A stretch of DNA of 25,440 bases from JBJKPP01 sp046706145 (lineage in GTDB: Bacteria; Bacteroidota; Ignavibacteria; Ignavibacteriales; Ignavibacteriaceae), in the NCBI GenBank assembly GCA_046706145.1, contig JBJKPP010000234.1, positions 1-25,440 of the forward strand, read 5' to 3'. Below the pieces are notes generated by a model. The model did no database searches, was not told the origin of the DNA, and saw only the letters and a list, made by a program, of their open reading frames with translations. Made by a program: the position numbers and the translations under genes. This document shows positions 7,207 to 16,125 of this stretch, in pieces. How positions within the stretch are numbered: position 1 is the first letter of the stretch; every line of letters begins with the position of its first letter.

Positions 7207-9297
7207 TTACGATTCAACTTTTTCTTTAAGTAATTCCTTCCGGCTGAGAGAATATTTTCCGTTTTCAACTTTCAAAAGTTTGACTTTTACTTTGTCACCC
7301 TCTTTAAAATAGTCGGTAACTTTATTTACTCTCTTATTATCGATTTGCGAAATATGCAGCAAACCCTCTTTGCCTGGAAGTATTTCTACAAAAGCCCCAA
7401 AATCCATAATCTTAGTGATTACTCCATCGTAAATTTCACCAACTTCCGGAGTAGCCGTCAATTTTTTAATATAATCTTTGCATTGAGATGCACTTTCAAG
7501 ATTTGGAGAAGCAATAGTAATAACTCCATTATCATCAATTGAAATTTCAACCCCATATTGTCTTTGCATACCTTGAATAGTTTTTCCACCGGGACCAATT
7601 ATAGCCCCTATCTGGTCTGTTTCAATCTGCATTGTAAGTAGTCTTGGGGCAAATGACGATATATCATCTTTCGGAGAACTAATAACTTCATTCATTTTAT
7701 CAAGAATGAAGTATCTTCCTTCTTTAGCCTGATTCAATGCTTTTTCCATGATTTCAAATGAGATACCCTGAATTTTTATATCCATCTGAAAAGCTGTGAT
7801 TCCATCTTTTGTTCCGGCAACCTTAAAATCCATATCACCGAGATGGTCTTCATTACCCAAAATATCGGAAAGAATTGCGTACTGTTCGTTTTCTTTTATC
7901 AAGCCCATAGCTATTCCCGCAACAGGTTTCTTAATTGGAACTCCGGCATCCATTAAAGCTAAAGAACCTGCGCAAACCGTTGCCATTGAAGACGAACCAT
8001 TTGATTCCAAAATATCAGAATTAACTCTGATTGTATAAGGAAATTCTCCTTCAGCAGGAACCATAATTTTTAATGCTCTTTCTGCCAAATTTCCGTGCCC
8101 AATTTCTCTTCTTCCTACACCGGACATTCTTCCTACTTCACCAACACTAAATGGCGGGAAGTTGTAGTGAAGCATAAATTTCTTGCTGTACTCTTCCAAT
8201 AGTCCATCTATTAACTGTTCGTCATTTTTTGTTCCTAAAGTAATAGTAGATAAACTTTGAGTTTCTCCTCTTGTGAACAAACTGGAACCATGCGTGCGCG
8301 GAAGTACCCCCACTTCTATTGTGATCGGGCGTATTTGAACTAAATTTCTTCCATCCAGCCTAATGCCTTCCTGAAGGATTCTTTCTCTCATTAAATCTTT
8401 TTCTAAATCGTGCAAAATTTCGCCGATTACCTTTTCTTGCTCGGGATATTTTTCAGTCAAAGCTTCTTGAACAGAATTAATTAACTCCTTGTTTTTATTG
8501 CTTCTCTCTTCCTTTGCAAGAACCGAATGAACTATTTCCTTAAACTTATCATGCGCTAATTCATAAACATCTTTTTTCAATTGTTCATTTATAACTTTTT
8601 CCTCTACCACCATTTTTGCCTTAGATACTTCTTTTAGAAGTTCTTTCTGAAGGTCCACGATTTTCTTGATTTCTCCTTGAGCATATTTCAATGCATCAAG
8701 CATAACTTTTTCGCTAACTTCTTGGGCTTCGCCTTCAACCATCACAATGGAATCTGCAGTTCCTGCTACCACAAGTTCCATTTCTGCAACTTTTAGCTGC
8801 TGATGAGTCGGGTTTGTTACAAATGCACCATCTATTAAACCAATTCTTACTTCAGCGATAGGACCATCGAAAGGAATATCAGAAATCGTCAGGGCCGCAG
8901 AAGCTCCACATGCAGCCAAAATATCAGCATCGTTTTCACCATCATACGAAAATACAAAGGCAACTACCTGGGTTTCGTTATTATAATCCTTTGGGAATAA
9001 TGGTCTTATGGGACGATCTATTGTTCTTGCACTAAGAATTTCTTTTTCAGTGGGACGTCCTTCTCTTTTAATGTATCCACCGGGAATTTTACCGGCAGCA
9101 GATGTTTTTTCCCTATACTCAACCTGCAAAGGGAAATAATCAATATCTTCCTTTGATTCACCCGCCGCCACAGCAGTTACAAGAACCATCGTGTCTCCGT
9201 ACCTTACCATCACTGCACCGTTGGCTTGTTTTGCAAACCTTCCGGTCTCTATTGAAAATACACTTCCGCCAATTTCTATCTCTTTTTTAAATAGCAT
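7207..9297 (-). CDS. pnp: Polyribonucleotide nucleotidyltransferase (PNPase)
   Basis: A 696-residue trimeric 3'-5' phosphorolytic exoribonuclease of the RNA degradosome. It has two RNase PH domains (about 1-215 and 320-530). The second holds ESNGSSSMATVCAGSLALMDAGVP (near 437) and SDILGNEDHLGDMDFKVAGT (near 487), which carry the conserved phosphate and metal sites. An all-alpha linker lies between them. The C-terminus has a KH domain (IGAIIGPGGKTIQGM, about 562-576) and an S1 domain (about 622-690, YDGVITKIMDFGAFVEILPGKEGLLHISQI). Domain order and length are canonical. It starts 13 bases after rpsO, the conserved rpsO-pnp pair. The gap is too short for the RNase III hairpin known in E. coli, so that mode of autocontrol is not evident. 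Confidence 0.98.
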   Translation of the reverse strand: MLFKKEIEIGGSVFSIETGRFAKQANGAVMVRYGDTMVLVTAVAAGESKEDIDYFPLQVEYREKTSAAGKIPGGYIKREGRPTEKEILSARTIDRPIRPLFPKDYNNETQVVAFVFSYDGENDADILAACGASAALTISDIPFDGPIAEVRIGLIDGAFVTNPTHQQLKVAEMELVVAGTADSIVMVEGEAQEVSEKVMLDALKYAQGEIKKIVDLQKELLKEVSKAKMVVEEKVINEQLKKDVYELAHDKFKEIVHSVLAKEERSNKNKELINSVQEALTEKYPEQEKVIGEILHDLEKDLMRERILQEGIRLDGRNLVQIRPITIEVGVLPRTHGSSLFTRGETQSLSTITLGTKNDEQLIDGLLEEYSKKFMLHYNFPPFSVGEVGRMSGVGRREIGHGNLAERALKIMVPAEGEFPYTIRVNSDILESNGSSSMATVCAGSLALMDAGVPIKKPVAGIAMGLIKENEQYAILSDILGNEDHLGDMDFKVAGTKDGITAFQMDIKIQGISFEIMEKALNQAKEGRYFILDKMNEVISSPKDDISSFAPRLLTMQIETDQIGAIIGPGGKTIQGMQRQYGVEISIDDNGVITIASPNLESASQCKDYIKKLTATPEVGEIYDGVITKIMDFGAFVEILPGKEGLLHISQIDNKRVNKVTDYFKEGDKVKVKLLKVENGKYSLSRKELLKEKVES

Positions 9298-9310
9298 TTC
9301 TACAACCTTT

Positions 9311-9574
9311 TTATTTTCTGATATTCAATTCTTTAATTATCTCTCTATATCTACTTATATCTTTCTTCATTAGATAATTAAGCAGCCTTCTCCTTTTACC
9401 AACCATCACCATTAAGCCTCTCCTGGAATGATGGTCTTTTTTGTGAACGTTAAAGTGTTCGGTTAATTCATTAATACGTTGTGTTAACAATGCAATTTGT
9501 ACTTCGGCTTTCCCCGAATCTTTTTCACTGTTTCCGTATTTTTTAACAACCTCCGCTTTTGCTTCTTTTGTCAT
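9311..9574 (-). CDS. rpsO: 30S ribosomal protein S15
   Basis: An 87-residue primary 16S rRNA-binding protein of the small-subunit platform. The motifs GKAEVQIALLTQRINELTEHFNVHKKDHHSRRGLMVMVGKRRRLLNYLMKKD are diagnostic and cover nearly all the protein (broken here into the family's helices 1-4). Length is close to the usual 88-89. The ATG at 9574 has a strong Shine-Dalgarno (AAGGAG, 5 bases before). It lies between ribF (45 bases upstream) and pnp (13 bases downstream), the common bacterial order. Confidence 0.98.
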   Translation of the reverse strand: MTKEAKAEVVKKYGNSEKDSGKAEVQIALLTQRINELTEHFNVHKKDHHSRRGLMVMVGKRRRLLNYLMKKDISRYREIIKELNIRK

Positions 9575-9619
9575 TTTTACTCCTTTTATTTTACGATTAA
9601 ATCCCAGAATTAACCAGGA

Positions 9620-10564
9620 TTAATTATTACTTTCTAAAAACTTAGATAAAAATTCCGAACCGTCTGTTTTATCTTTTTGCATTTGTTCAATTAATTCTTC
9701 CGCTGAAGAAAATTTTTCTTCGCCGCGCAATCTTCCCAAGACATTTACAGTAACGAACTCCCCATAGATATCATCATCAAATTCATAAATATAAACCTCG
9801 GGAATAATCTTTCCGAAATTATAAAAAGTCGGCCTTCTGCCAACACTCAATAATCCGTAATGTTTCTCGCCTTTTACAAAAAACTCTACTACATATACTC
9901 CAAAAGCAGGCAATAATTTATCTTCATCTTCTAAATCTATGTTGGCAGTGGGAAAACCTAAAGTTCTTCCTCTCTTGTCGCCCTCAACTACCATTCCGCT
10001 AAAAGTGTAGCTCCTTCCTAAAAACGAATTTACTTTGTCAATCGAACCCTTTTCAAGATAATCTCTGATTAAGGTGCTGCTGACAGTTTCATTATTTACT
10101 TTTTCTGGCGCCACTTCTGTTACTTTAAATCCCAATTCTTTTCCTGTTGAAACCAATACATCTTTGTTTCCTTCTCTTCCCTTACCAAAATGATGATCAT
10201 AGCCGATAAAAATTTCTTTTACTCCAATCTTATTTACTAGTATTTTTCTTAAAAAATCGCCGGCATTTATTTGAGAAAACTCTTTGGTAAAGTTTATTAT
10301 TATTAAATCTTCGACTCCTAATTCAGAAAGTATTTCCTCTTTTTCTCTAAGTGATGTCAGCACCCTGGCCTTTGTATTCGATAAGACATTTTTGGGGTGG
10401 GGATCGAAAGTAATGACTAAACTTCTTCCGCCATTTGACAACGCTTTGTTTCTTAAGGCATCAATTATCTTTTTATGTCCAATATGAATGCCATCGAATG
10501 TTCCTATTGTTAAGAATGTGTTTTCGTTTCTTTTTAAGTTTCTAAAATCTCGATAGACTTGCAT
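9620..10564 (-). CDS. ribF: Bifunctional riboflavin kinase / FAD synthetase
   Basis: A 314-residue cytoplasmic enzyme that phosphorylates riboflavin to FMN and adenylates FMN to FAD. The N-terminal nucleotidyltransferase domain (about 1-185) has GTFDGIHIGHKK with the HxGH motif (His27, His30), GYDHHFGKGREGN (near 120) and SSTLIRDYL (near 165). The C-terminal riboflavin kinase domain has RGRTLGFPTANID (near 200) and GVYVVEF. It starts with ATG at 10564, 90 bases after truB. Its position between truB and rpsO is standard for the nusA operon. Confidence 0.97.
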   Translation of the reverse strand: MQVYRDFRNLKRNENTFLTIGTFDGIHIGHKKIIDALRNKALSNGGRSLVITFDPHPKNVLSNTKARVLTSLREKEEILSELGVEDLIIINFTKEFSQINAGDFLRKILVNKIGVKEIFIGYDHHFGKGREGNKDVLVSTGKELGFKVTEVAPEKVNNETVSSTLIRDYLEKGSIDKVNSFLGRSYTFSGMVVEGDKRGRTLGFPTANIDLEDEDKLLPAFGVYVVEFFVKGEKHYGLLSVGRRPTFYNFGKIIPEVYIYEFDDDIYGEFVTVNVLGRLRGEEKFSSAEELIEQMQKDKTDGSEFLSKFLESNN

Positions 10565-10639
10565 ACAGTTTCTAAATTAGACTAACTAATAAATATATGT
10601 CTTTTTCCTTTCAAAATAAACTAAAAAAACAATAAATCC

Positions 10640-10651
10640 TTGTAATTACAA
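10640..10651. repeat. Perfect 12-bp palindrome between truB and ribF
   Basis: TTGTAATTACAA begins 4 bases after the truB stop, at the start of the 90-base truB-ribF spacer, the longest gap inside the operon. It could be a protein-binding site or chance in AT-rich DNA. It has no T-run and is not a clear terminator. Confidence 0.3.
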
Positions 10652-10654
10652 CAC

Positions 10655-11371
10655 TTACTGTCTTTCCATGACAAGTTCTCTGCTCATCAATTTTTTAAAA
10701 TCGTCTATCTTCAAAGCATCGTTTATTGTAAAATTCCCGATTTTTGTTCTTTTCAAATGAGAAAGAACCGCACCGCAGCCTAAGCTTTCGCCAAAATCAT
10801 TTGCAATTACTCTTATATAAGTTCCTTTTGAGCAAGAAATTTCAAAATGTACGTCAGGTAAATCGACTTTGTTTATTTTGAAATCATGGATAAAAATTTT
10901 CTTTGGCTCTCTTTGAACAGTCTTCCCTTTTCTTGCCAATTCATATAGCCTGACACCTTTTTTCTTTGCCGCCGAATACATCGGCGGAATCTGTACAATT
11001 TCTCCTAAAAATTTCTCTTTTGCATTTTCTAAATCAGAAGCAGCGATATGTTCATAAGGCCTTTCTTGAATAATTTCTGTTTCCAAGTCCATTGACTCAG
11101 TAGTTTTGCCGAGAGTTATTATGCCTTCATATGTTTTCACTAAATCCTGAAATTGAGAGATGTCCTTCGTTTTTTTTCCAGTACAAACTATTAATAAACC
11201 CTCTGCAAAGGGGTCAAGAGTTCCGGCATGCCCTACTTTTTTTACTCTTATTAATCTCTTTATAAAACTAACAACTTTAAATGATGTCCATTTATAAGGC
11301 TTGTTTATGAGAATTACTTCTCCGGAACTGAAATCGCAATCCAAAAGGCTATGAGTCTTCTTTGTTATCAT
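10655..11371 (-). CDS. truB: tRNA pseudouridine(55) synthase
   Basis: A 238-residue enzyme making pseudouridine 55 in the T-loop of tRNAs. The catalytic motif GHAGTLDPFAEGLL carries Asp53. Other family motifs are INKPYKWTSFKVV (about 22-34), IPPMYSAAKKKGVRLYELARKG and CSKGTYIRVIANDFGESLGCGAVLSHLKRTKIG. It is shorter than E. coli TruB (314) because it lacks the C-terminal PUA domain, a common form outside proteobacteria. The ATG at 11371 overlaps the end of rbfA by 23 bases in another frame. A purine-rich GAGAAAG lies just upstream. The overlap points to translational coupling. Confidence 0.97.
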   Translation of the reverse strand: MITKKTHSLLDCDFSSGEVILINKPYKWTSFKVVSFIKRLIRVKKVGHAGTLDPFAEGLLIVCTGKKTKDISQFQDLVKTYEGIITLGKTTESMDLETEIIQERPYEHIAASDLENAKEKFLGEIVQIPPMYSAAKKKGVRLYELARKGKTVQREPKKIFIHDFKINKVDLPDVHFEISCSKGTYIRVIANDFGESLGCGAVLSHLKRTKIGNFTINDALKIDDFKKLMSRELVMERQ

Positions 11372-11708
11372 CTTTCTCGTGGATCTTCTTTATTAAGCCA
11401 TCTATCTTTTCAACATAGTCCATTGTGTCATCAATAAAGAATTTTAAATCCGGGACAAATTTAATTCTTATTCTTGATGCCAGTTCGTGCCTTATCATTT
11501 TTGATTCCGACCTAATTTTTTCCAGCACTAACTCTCTTTTTTCACGATCTAAAACCGAGATGTAAATCTTAGCAAGTTTTAAATCTGGACTCATTTTGAC
11601 ATTTGTAATTGTCACAAATCCCAAATTAAATTCGGTCATATTGAAAAGAATAATTTGACTAATTTCTTCTTTGATTAAATGTTCAACTCTATCTGTACGG
11701 CGAGACAT
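11349..11708 (-). CDS. rbfA: 30S ribosome-binding factor A
   Basis: A 119-residue KH-type factor for late 30S assembly and 16S 5'-end processing. The order RRTDRVEHLIKEEISQII, FVTITNVKMSPDLKLAKIYISVL and the C-terminal RIRIKFVPDLKFFIDDTMDYVEKIDGLIKKI is the RbfA pattern (PF02033). Length is normal. It starts 30 bases after infB with no evident Shine-Dalgarno and its end overlaps truB. Confidence 0.96.
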   Translation of the reverse strand: MSRRTDRVEHLIKEEISQIILFNMTEFNLGFVTITNVKMSPDLKLAKIYISVLDREKRELVLEKIRSESKMIRHELASRIRIKFVPDLKFFIDDTMDYVEKIDGLIKKIHEKDDNKEDS

Positions 11709-11738
11709 ATTAATTGGAGTAGGTTTGTTAGTAAGGAA

Positions 11739-14285
11739 TTAATCTAATTTCTTCTTCGTTTCAACAATCTTATACGCTTCTATAATATCGCCAACTTTAA
11801 TGTCGTTGTAATTTGCAAGATTCAATCCACATTCATATCCTGAATCAACTTCTCTCACATCATCTTTAAATCTCTTCAGAGATGCAATTTCGCCATTTTG
11901 AACTACGATGCCGTCCCTAATTAATCTTACCTTATTATTTCTCATAATTTTACCATCTTGTACGTAGCAGCCAGCAATAGTACCAACTTTAGGAACTTTA
12001 AATGTTTCTCTAACTTCCAATGTGCCAACAACTTCTTCAGAAATAACAGGAGAAAGCATACCTTCGAGCGCTGATTTTACTTCATTTATAGCATCGTAAA
12101 TAACATTGTATAGTCTGATATCTACATTTTCAGATTCGGCAAGTTTTCTTGCATTAACATGTGGTCTGACATGAAATCCAACTATAATTGCATTAGAAGC
12201 ATCAGCCAAAAGAACATCGCTCTCAGAGATTCCGCCAACTCCTTTATGTATAACTTTTATTACTACCTCTTCATTAGATAGTTTCATTAAAGAATCGGAA
12301 AGAGCCTCTACGGAACCATCAACATCTCCTTTAACAATCAGAGGGAGTTCCTTGACTTCACCGTGACTGATTTGACGTGAAATCTCATCGAGAGTAATAT
12401 GATGAACTTGTTTTCTATCTTGCTCTCTCTTAAGCTGCTGTCTTTTGATAGAAATTTCTCTTGCCTGTCTCTCAGACTCAACAACAACAAAGCCATCTCC
12501 AGCTTGAGGGGCATCTTCAAAACCTAAAACCAAAGTCGGAGCGGATGGCCCTGCTATGTCCATTTTGTTCCCTCTTTCATCGAACATCGCTCTAACTTTA
12601 CCTTGACTGATTCCAGCAACAAAAGGATCACCAACCTTTAGAGTTCCTTTTTGCACCAAAATTGTTGAGGTGATTCCTCTTCCTTTATCCAGTTGTGATT
12701 CAACCACAACACCGCGTGCTGTTCTATCAGGATTTGCTTTCAAGTCCAACAACTCTGCTTCTAAAAGTAAAACTTCTAATAAATTATCTATATTCTTTCC
12801 GCTCTTTGCAGAAATTTCCACACACTGGTACTTACCGCCCCAATCTTCCACAAGTATATTTCTATCAGCAAGCTGCTGTTTTATTTTATCTGAATTCGCG
12901 CCGGGTTTGTCAATTTTATTTATGGCAATAACAATTGGTACCCCGGCTGCCTGTGAATGGTTTATCGCTTCAACTGTCTGGGGCATAACAGCGTCGTCTG
13001 CAGCAATTACCAGCACAACAATGTCAGTTAGTTGCGCTCCTCTTGCACGCATAGCGGTGAATGCTTCGTGACCAGGCGTATCCAAAAAAGTAATATATTT
13101 ACCGTTTTCCATCTTTACCTGGTACGCACCTATATGCTGAGTAATTCCACCGGATTCACCAGCCACTACGTTTGTATTTCTAATATAGTCCAGCAGAGAT
13201 GTTTTACCATGATCAACATGACCCATAATAGTTACAATTGGAGGGCGTTCTTTCAGGCTTTCCTCGGAATCTTCAAAATCTTCCAACGCCTCTGCTGTAT
13301 ATTCTTCCTGGAACTCAACTAAATAACCAAATTCATCTGCAACCAAAGTTATTGTTTCAACATCCAGTCTTTGATTAATCGATACCATTAAACCAAGCTC
13401 TATACATTTAGTAATGACTTCTCCTACTGGAACTTCCATCAAATTAGCAAGCTCATTCACTGCAATATATTCATTTACCCGCATAACTTTTTCTTGCTTA
13501 ATCTTCTCTTCCTGTTTCTTTACCTCATCCGCTTCACGTTCTTTCCTTTTCCTTCTTCTAACGCTAGCCCTGGATGAAGCAACGGAATCATCCATGCTTA
13601 AAAGAGTTTTCTTTATTGCATCTTTTACTTCTTTCTCATTAATCTCAAATCTTTTAAGTCTTTTCTTTTTCTTGACCTGGCCCTGCTCTTCTTCTGTTTC
13701 CTTAACTTTTCTTCTTTTCGGCCTTTTCTTTTTCTTAGGAGCTAATTTATCTTCAGTTGATTCTTCGGATCCGGCAGGCTTTTTGGCTTCTCCCCTAGCC
13801 TCTTTTAAGTCAATCTTGCCAACTACTTTCAACCCCTTCTTTTTGTCCCTTTCCTGCATAGCCGGGGATCTAAAATCTTCTCCCTCTTCTTTAACCGGCT
13901 CTTCTATTTTTTCTTCGATTATTTCTTCCTCAGCCCCTTTTTCTACTACTTCTTCTACTTTGGCTGGAACTTCAGCTTCGGCAACTTCTTCTCTTGCTTC
14001 TTCAACATGCGCAGCCTGTTGCTGCTCCTTCTGCTCTTCTTTTTCAATCTTATCTTCTCTTTTCTTATTGAATTCTGCAATTTTCTTATAGTGTTTCTCT
14101 GCTTTTTCTATATCTTTTTTATAATGATCATTGATTTCCGTTATCATCTCTTCTGTAAGCATAGACATATGCGACTTCACATCGTGACCTCTTTTTTGCA
14201 GGAATTCAATGAGGTTTTCCGCAGAAAGATTATACTCGGACGCTAGTTTATAGACTCTTAATTTCTTTGTTTTAGTCTCAGCCAT
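11739..14285 (-). CDS. infB: Translation initiation factor IF-2
   Basis: An 848-residue GTPase that brings initiator tRNA to the 30S subunit. An IF2-N module lies at the start (LRVYKLASEYNLSAENLIEFLQKRG). A Lys/Glu/Ala-rich low-complexity linker follows (about 55-265), then a second IF2-N-like module (VNEYIAVNELANLMEVPVGEVITKCIELGLMVSINQ). The G domain has G1 GHVDHGKTS (about 355-363), G3 DTPGHEAFTAMRARG (near 403), G4 NKIDKP (near 457) and G5 SAKSG. Domains II-IV follow, ending with the fMet-tRNA-binding region. An AGGT site precedes the ATG at 14285. It is 17 bases after nusA. The charged linker produces long open frames on the other strand that are not genes. Confidence 0.98.
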   Translation of the reverse strand: MAETKTKKLRVYKLASEYNLSAENLIEFLQKRGHDVKSHMSMLTEEMITEINDHYKKDIEKAEKHYKKIAEFNKKREDKIEKEEQKEQQQAAHVEEAREEVAEAEVPAKVEEVVEKGAEEEIIEEKIEEPVKEEGEDFRSPAMQERDKKKGLKVVGKIDLKEARGEAKKPAGSEESTEDKLAPKKKKRPKRRKVKETEEEQGQVKKKKRLKRFEINEKEVKDAIKKTLLSMDDSVASSRASVRRRKRKEREADEVKKQEEKIKQEKVMRVNEYIAVNELANLMEVPVGEVITKCIELGLMVSINQRLDVETITLVADEFGYLVEFQEEYTAEALEDFEDSEESLKERPPIVTIMGHVDHGKTSLLDYIRNTNVVAGESGGITQHIGAYQVKMENGKYITFLDTPGHEAFTAMRARGAQLTDIVVLVIAADDAVMPQTVEAINHSQAAGVPIVIAINKIDKPGANSDKIKQQLADRNILVEDWGGKYQCVEISAKSGKNIDNLLEVLLLEAELLDLKANPDRTARGVVVESQLDKGRGITSTILVQKGTLKVGDPFVAGISQGKVRAMFDERGNKMDIAGPSAPTLVLGFEDAPQAGDGFVVVESERQAREISIKRQQLKREQDRKQVHHITLDEISRQISHGEVKELPLIVKGDVDGSVEALSDSLMKLSNEEVVIKVIHKGVGGISESDVLLADASNAIIVGFHVRPHVNARKLAESENVDIRLYNVIYDAINEVKSALEGMLSPVISEEVVGTLEVRETFKVPKVGTIAGCYVQDGKIMRNNKVRLIRDGIVVQNGEIASLKRFKDDVREVDSGYECGLNLANYNDIKVGDIIEAYKIVETKKKLD

Positions 14286-14302
14286 TGCAACTACCTAGTT
14301 TT

Positions 14303-15550
14303 TTACTCTTCTTCTTCAAATTGTGATTTAATTACCTCTATAATTTTATCAATTTTTTCCTTGTCAAATTCTTCAATTTCCTGAAGTTTTTCAGGTCCAG
14401 CCGAAAGAACCTCCAGAGCAGTATCGTAACGATGATTTATGAGGGTTTCGTACACTTCCTGTCCAAGCTCATCTTTTAAATCTATAAGTTCGATATCTTC
14501 TTCGTATTCTTCAAGGGGTTTTTCTTCTCTAATGATATCTATCTGGTAACCTGTGAGTTTCATCGCCAACCGAATATTAACACCATTTCTGCCAACTATC
14601 AATGAAACCTGATCACTTTCTGCAGTAACGGAAGCTTGCATTTCATCTTCGTCAAGTTCAATTTGTTTCAATTTTGCTGGAGATAAAGCTCTTTGTATAA
14701 ATATCAGTGGATCATCACTGTAATTTATCACATCAATATTTTCGTTGTTCAACTCTCTTACAATCGCATGAATTCTTACACCCTTCATTCCAACGCAGGC
14801 CCCTACAGCATCTATTCTATTGTCTTGCGATTCAACAGCAACTTTGGCTCTTTCTCCGGGCTCGCGTGCAATAGCCTTTATTTCTATTATTCCATCATAG
14901 ATTTCAGGAATTTCCAATTCAAATAATCTTCTTAAAAATGTGTTATCTGCTCGTGAAATAACTATTACAGGACCGCCATTTCCCTTTCTAACTTCCTTAA
15001 CAATCGCTCGTATTGTTTCTCCCTTTTTGTATCTTTCAAAAGGAATTTGTTCCGACCTCGGCATTACAAGTTCATTTTTATTATGATTTACGAGAATGTC
15101 GTTTTTCCTAATTTGATAAATATCGCCAACGACTATTTCTCCAACAAGCTCATTATATTCATTGTATATTATTTCTTTCTCAATTTCTCTAATCCTCTGG
15201 TTTAAATTCTGCTTGGCAAGATTTATCAGTCTCCTGCCAAAAGTAGCAAGTTGTAGTTCTTCAACAAAATCTTCGCCTACTTCCAATCCTTCATCATTAC
15301 CTTTTTTATTAACTTCATCTAAACTTATTTGTGTATTAGGATCTTCGACTTGATCAACAATTTCTCTTTCTAAAAATATTTCAATGTCACCCTTATCCAT
15401 ATTTACAACCACATCATATTTTGCTTCTTCGCCGTATTTTTTTCTAACAAGAAGACCAAAGATGTCTTCAATTATCCCAGCCAGCACATCTTTATCTACG
15501 CCTTTTTCCTTCACCATTTGGGCAAAGGATTCAACAATGTCGCTGTTCAT
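14303..15550 (-). CDS. nusA: Transcription termination/antitermination factor NusA
   Basis: A 415-residue RNA polymerase-binding factor controlling pausing, termination and antitermination. It has an N-terminal domain (about 1-125), an S1 domain (about 133-200, VGEIVVGDIYQIRKNDILVN) and two KH domains (VGACVGMKGVRIHAIVRELNNENIDVI near 255; SLIVGRNGVNIRLAMKLTGYQIDI near 315). A helical acidic C-terminus ends in EEEE. It lacks the duplicated acidic repeats of E. coli NusA, as most non-proteobacterial forms do. A GGAGG Shine-Dalgarno lies about 10 bases before the ATG, between the rimP stop and nusA. If the leader hairpin before rimP is a real terminator, NusA would be a natural autoregulator of this operon. 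Confidence 0.97.
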   Translation of the reverse strand: MNSDIVESFAQMVKEKGVDKDVLAGIIEDIFGLLVRKKYGEEAKYDVVVNMDKGDIEIFLEREIVDQVEDPNTQISLDEVNKKGNDEGLEVGEDFVEELQLATFGRRLINLAKQNLNQRIREIEKEIIYNEYNELVGEIVVGDIYQIRKNDILVNHNKNELVMPRSEQIPFERYKKGETIRAIVKEVRKGNGGPVIVISRADNTFLRRLFELEIPEIYDGIIEIKAIAREPGERAKVAVESQDNRIDAVGACVGMKGVRIHAIVRELNNENIDVINYSDDPLIFIQRALSPAKLKQIELDEDEMQASVTAESDQVSLIVGRNGVNIRLAMKLTGYQIDIIREEKPLEEYEEDIELIDLKDELGQEVYETLINHRYDTALEVLSAGPEKLQEIEEFDKEKIDKIIEVIKSQFEEEE

Positions 15551-15566
15551 TTATTTTTTTCCTCCA

Positions 15567-16013
15567 TTATGAAATTGTAGGAATAACCTTAGCTTGTTTT
15601 ATATTATTGAAATTAACCATAACAGATTTATTGCTCGAATAAAAAGTTAGGTACTCGCCATTTATTTCTATTAGTTTTCCAGATATTTTTTTTAATTGCT
15701 CGTCTTCTGTATATAAGATCTCAAACTTTCTGTTTAAGTGTTTCGGAAATTGCTTCAAGTAAACCAGAGGTCTGTCAGTTCCCGGAGAAGAAACATCCAA
15801 TCTGAAATTCTCAAAAATGTCGTTTAGCTTAGAATTAATGTCTCTACTTACAAGCGCACAATCTTCAGCAGATATATTTTTTTCACTATCAATAAAAACT
15901 TCTATAATTCTATTTCTACTATCTCCTCTAATCACCAAATCCACAAGAAAAAAACCAAAACTCTCTGCTGAGATGCTGGCGATTGATTTTATTTGTTCGT
16001 TTGTAAAATTCAT
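15567..16013 (-). CDS. rimP: Ribosome maturation factor RimP
   Basis: A 148-residue 30S assembly factor, first gene of the nusA operon. The motifs FGFFLVDLVIRGDSRNRIIEVFIDSEKNISAEDCALVSRDI and FRLDVSSPGTDRPLVYLKQFPKHLNRKFEI match the two RimP domains (PF02576 and its C-terminal Sm-like partner). I place the start at the ATG 16013-16011, giving a family-typical length. The longer frame beginning at 16064 would add 17 residues encoded by the leader hairpin that look unlike any RimP sequence. No Shine-Dalgarno is visible before either ATG. The start is only 11 bases after a terminator-like hairpin. Confidence 0.94.
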   Translation of the reverse strand: MNFTNEQIKSIASISAESFGFFLVDLVIRGDSRNRIIEVFIDSEKNISAEDCALVSRDINSKLNDIFENFRLDVSSPGTDRPLVYLKQFPKHLNRKFEILYTEDEQLKKISGKLIEINGEYLTFYSSNKSVMVNFNNIKQAKVIPTIS

Positions 16014-16024
16014 AGAAACAAAAA

Positions 16025-16042
16025 TCGCCCTCAACGGGGCGA
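16025..16042 (-). terminator. Terminator-like hairpin in the rimP leader (putative attenuator)
   Basis: Read on the minus strand: arm TCGCCC, six-base loop CGTTGA, arm GGGCGA, then TTTTTGTTTCT and the rimP ATG. A six-bp stem with four or five GC pairs directly followed by a T-run is the form of an intrinsic terminator. It stands at the head of an eight-gene operon, so a constitutive terminator makes little sense; attenuation is the natural reading. Similar hairpins before rimP/nusA operons are known in other bacteria, where NusA itself tunes readthrough. Function here is inferred. Confidence 0.65.
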
Positions 16043-16054
16043 AATCAGTGTATA

Positions 16055-16083
16055 AAATTAACATTATTTTGAGGAATAAGCAA
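16055..16083 (-). promoter_or_regulatory. Possible sigma70-type promoter for the rimP-nusA operon
   Basis: On the minus strand TTGCTT (16083-16078) and TAATTT (16060-16055) are separated by 17 bases. Transcription would start near 16048 and place the terminator-like hairpin at the very 5' end of the message. The boxes match the consensus only in part, so this is a weak prediction. Confidence 0.28.
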
Positions 16084-16125
16084 ATACTTAAGTAGCCTCT
16101 CAGTTTAATTGAGAAATGAATTTAT

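Noticed and set aside
13414..14091. A 225-codon plus-strand frame opposite infB, and similar long frames opposite ftsK
   Set aside because: They are Ser/Phe/Leu-rich mirror images of Lys/Glu-rich linkers in IF-2 and FtsK, without ribosome sites or recognisable domains.
16014..16064. A longer rimP product starting at the ATG 16064
   Set aside because: The extra 17 residues are encoded by the terminator-like hairpin and its flank, do not look like RimP, and exceed the family length; the ATG at 16013 fits better.
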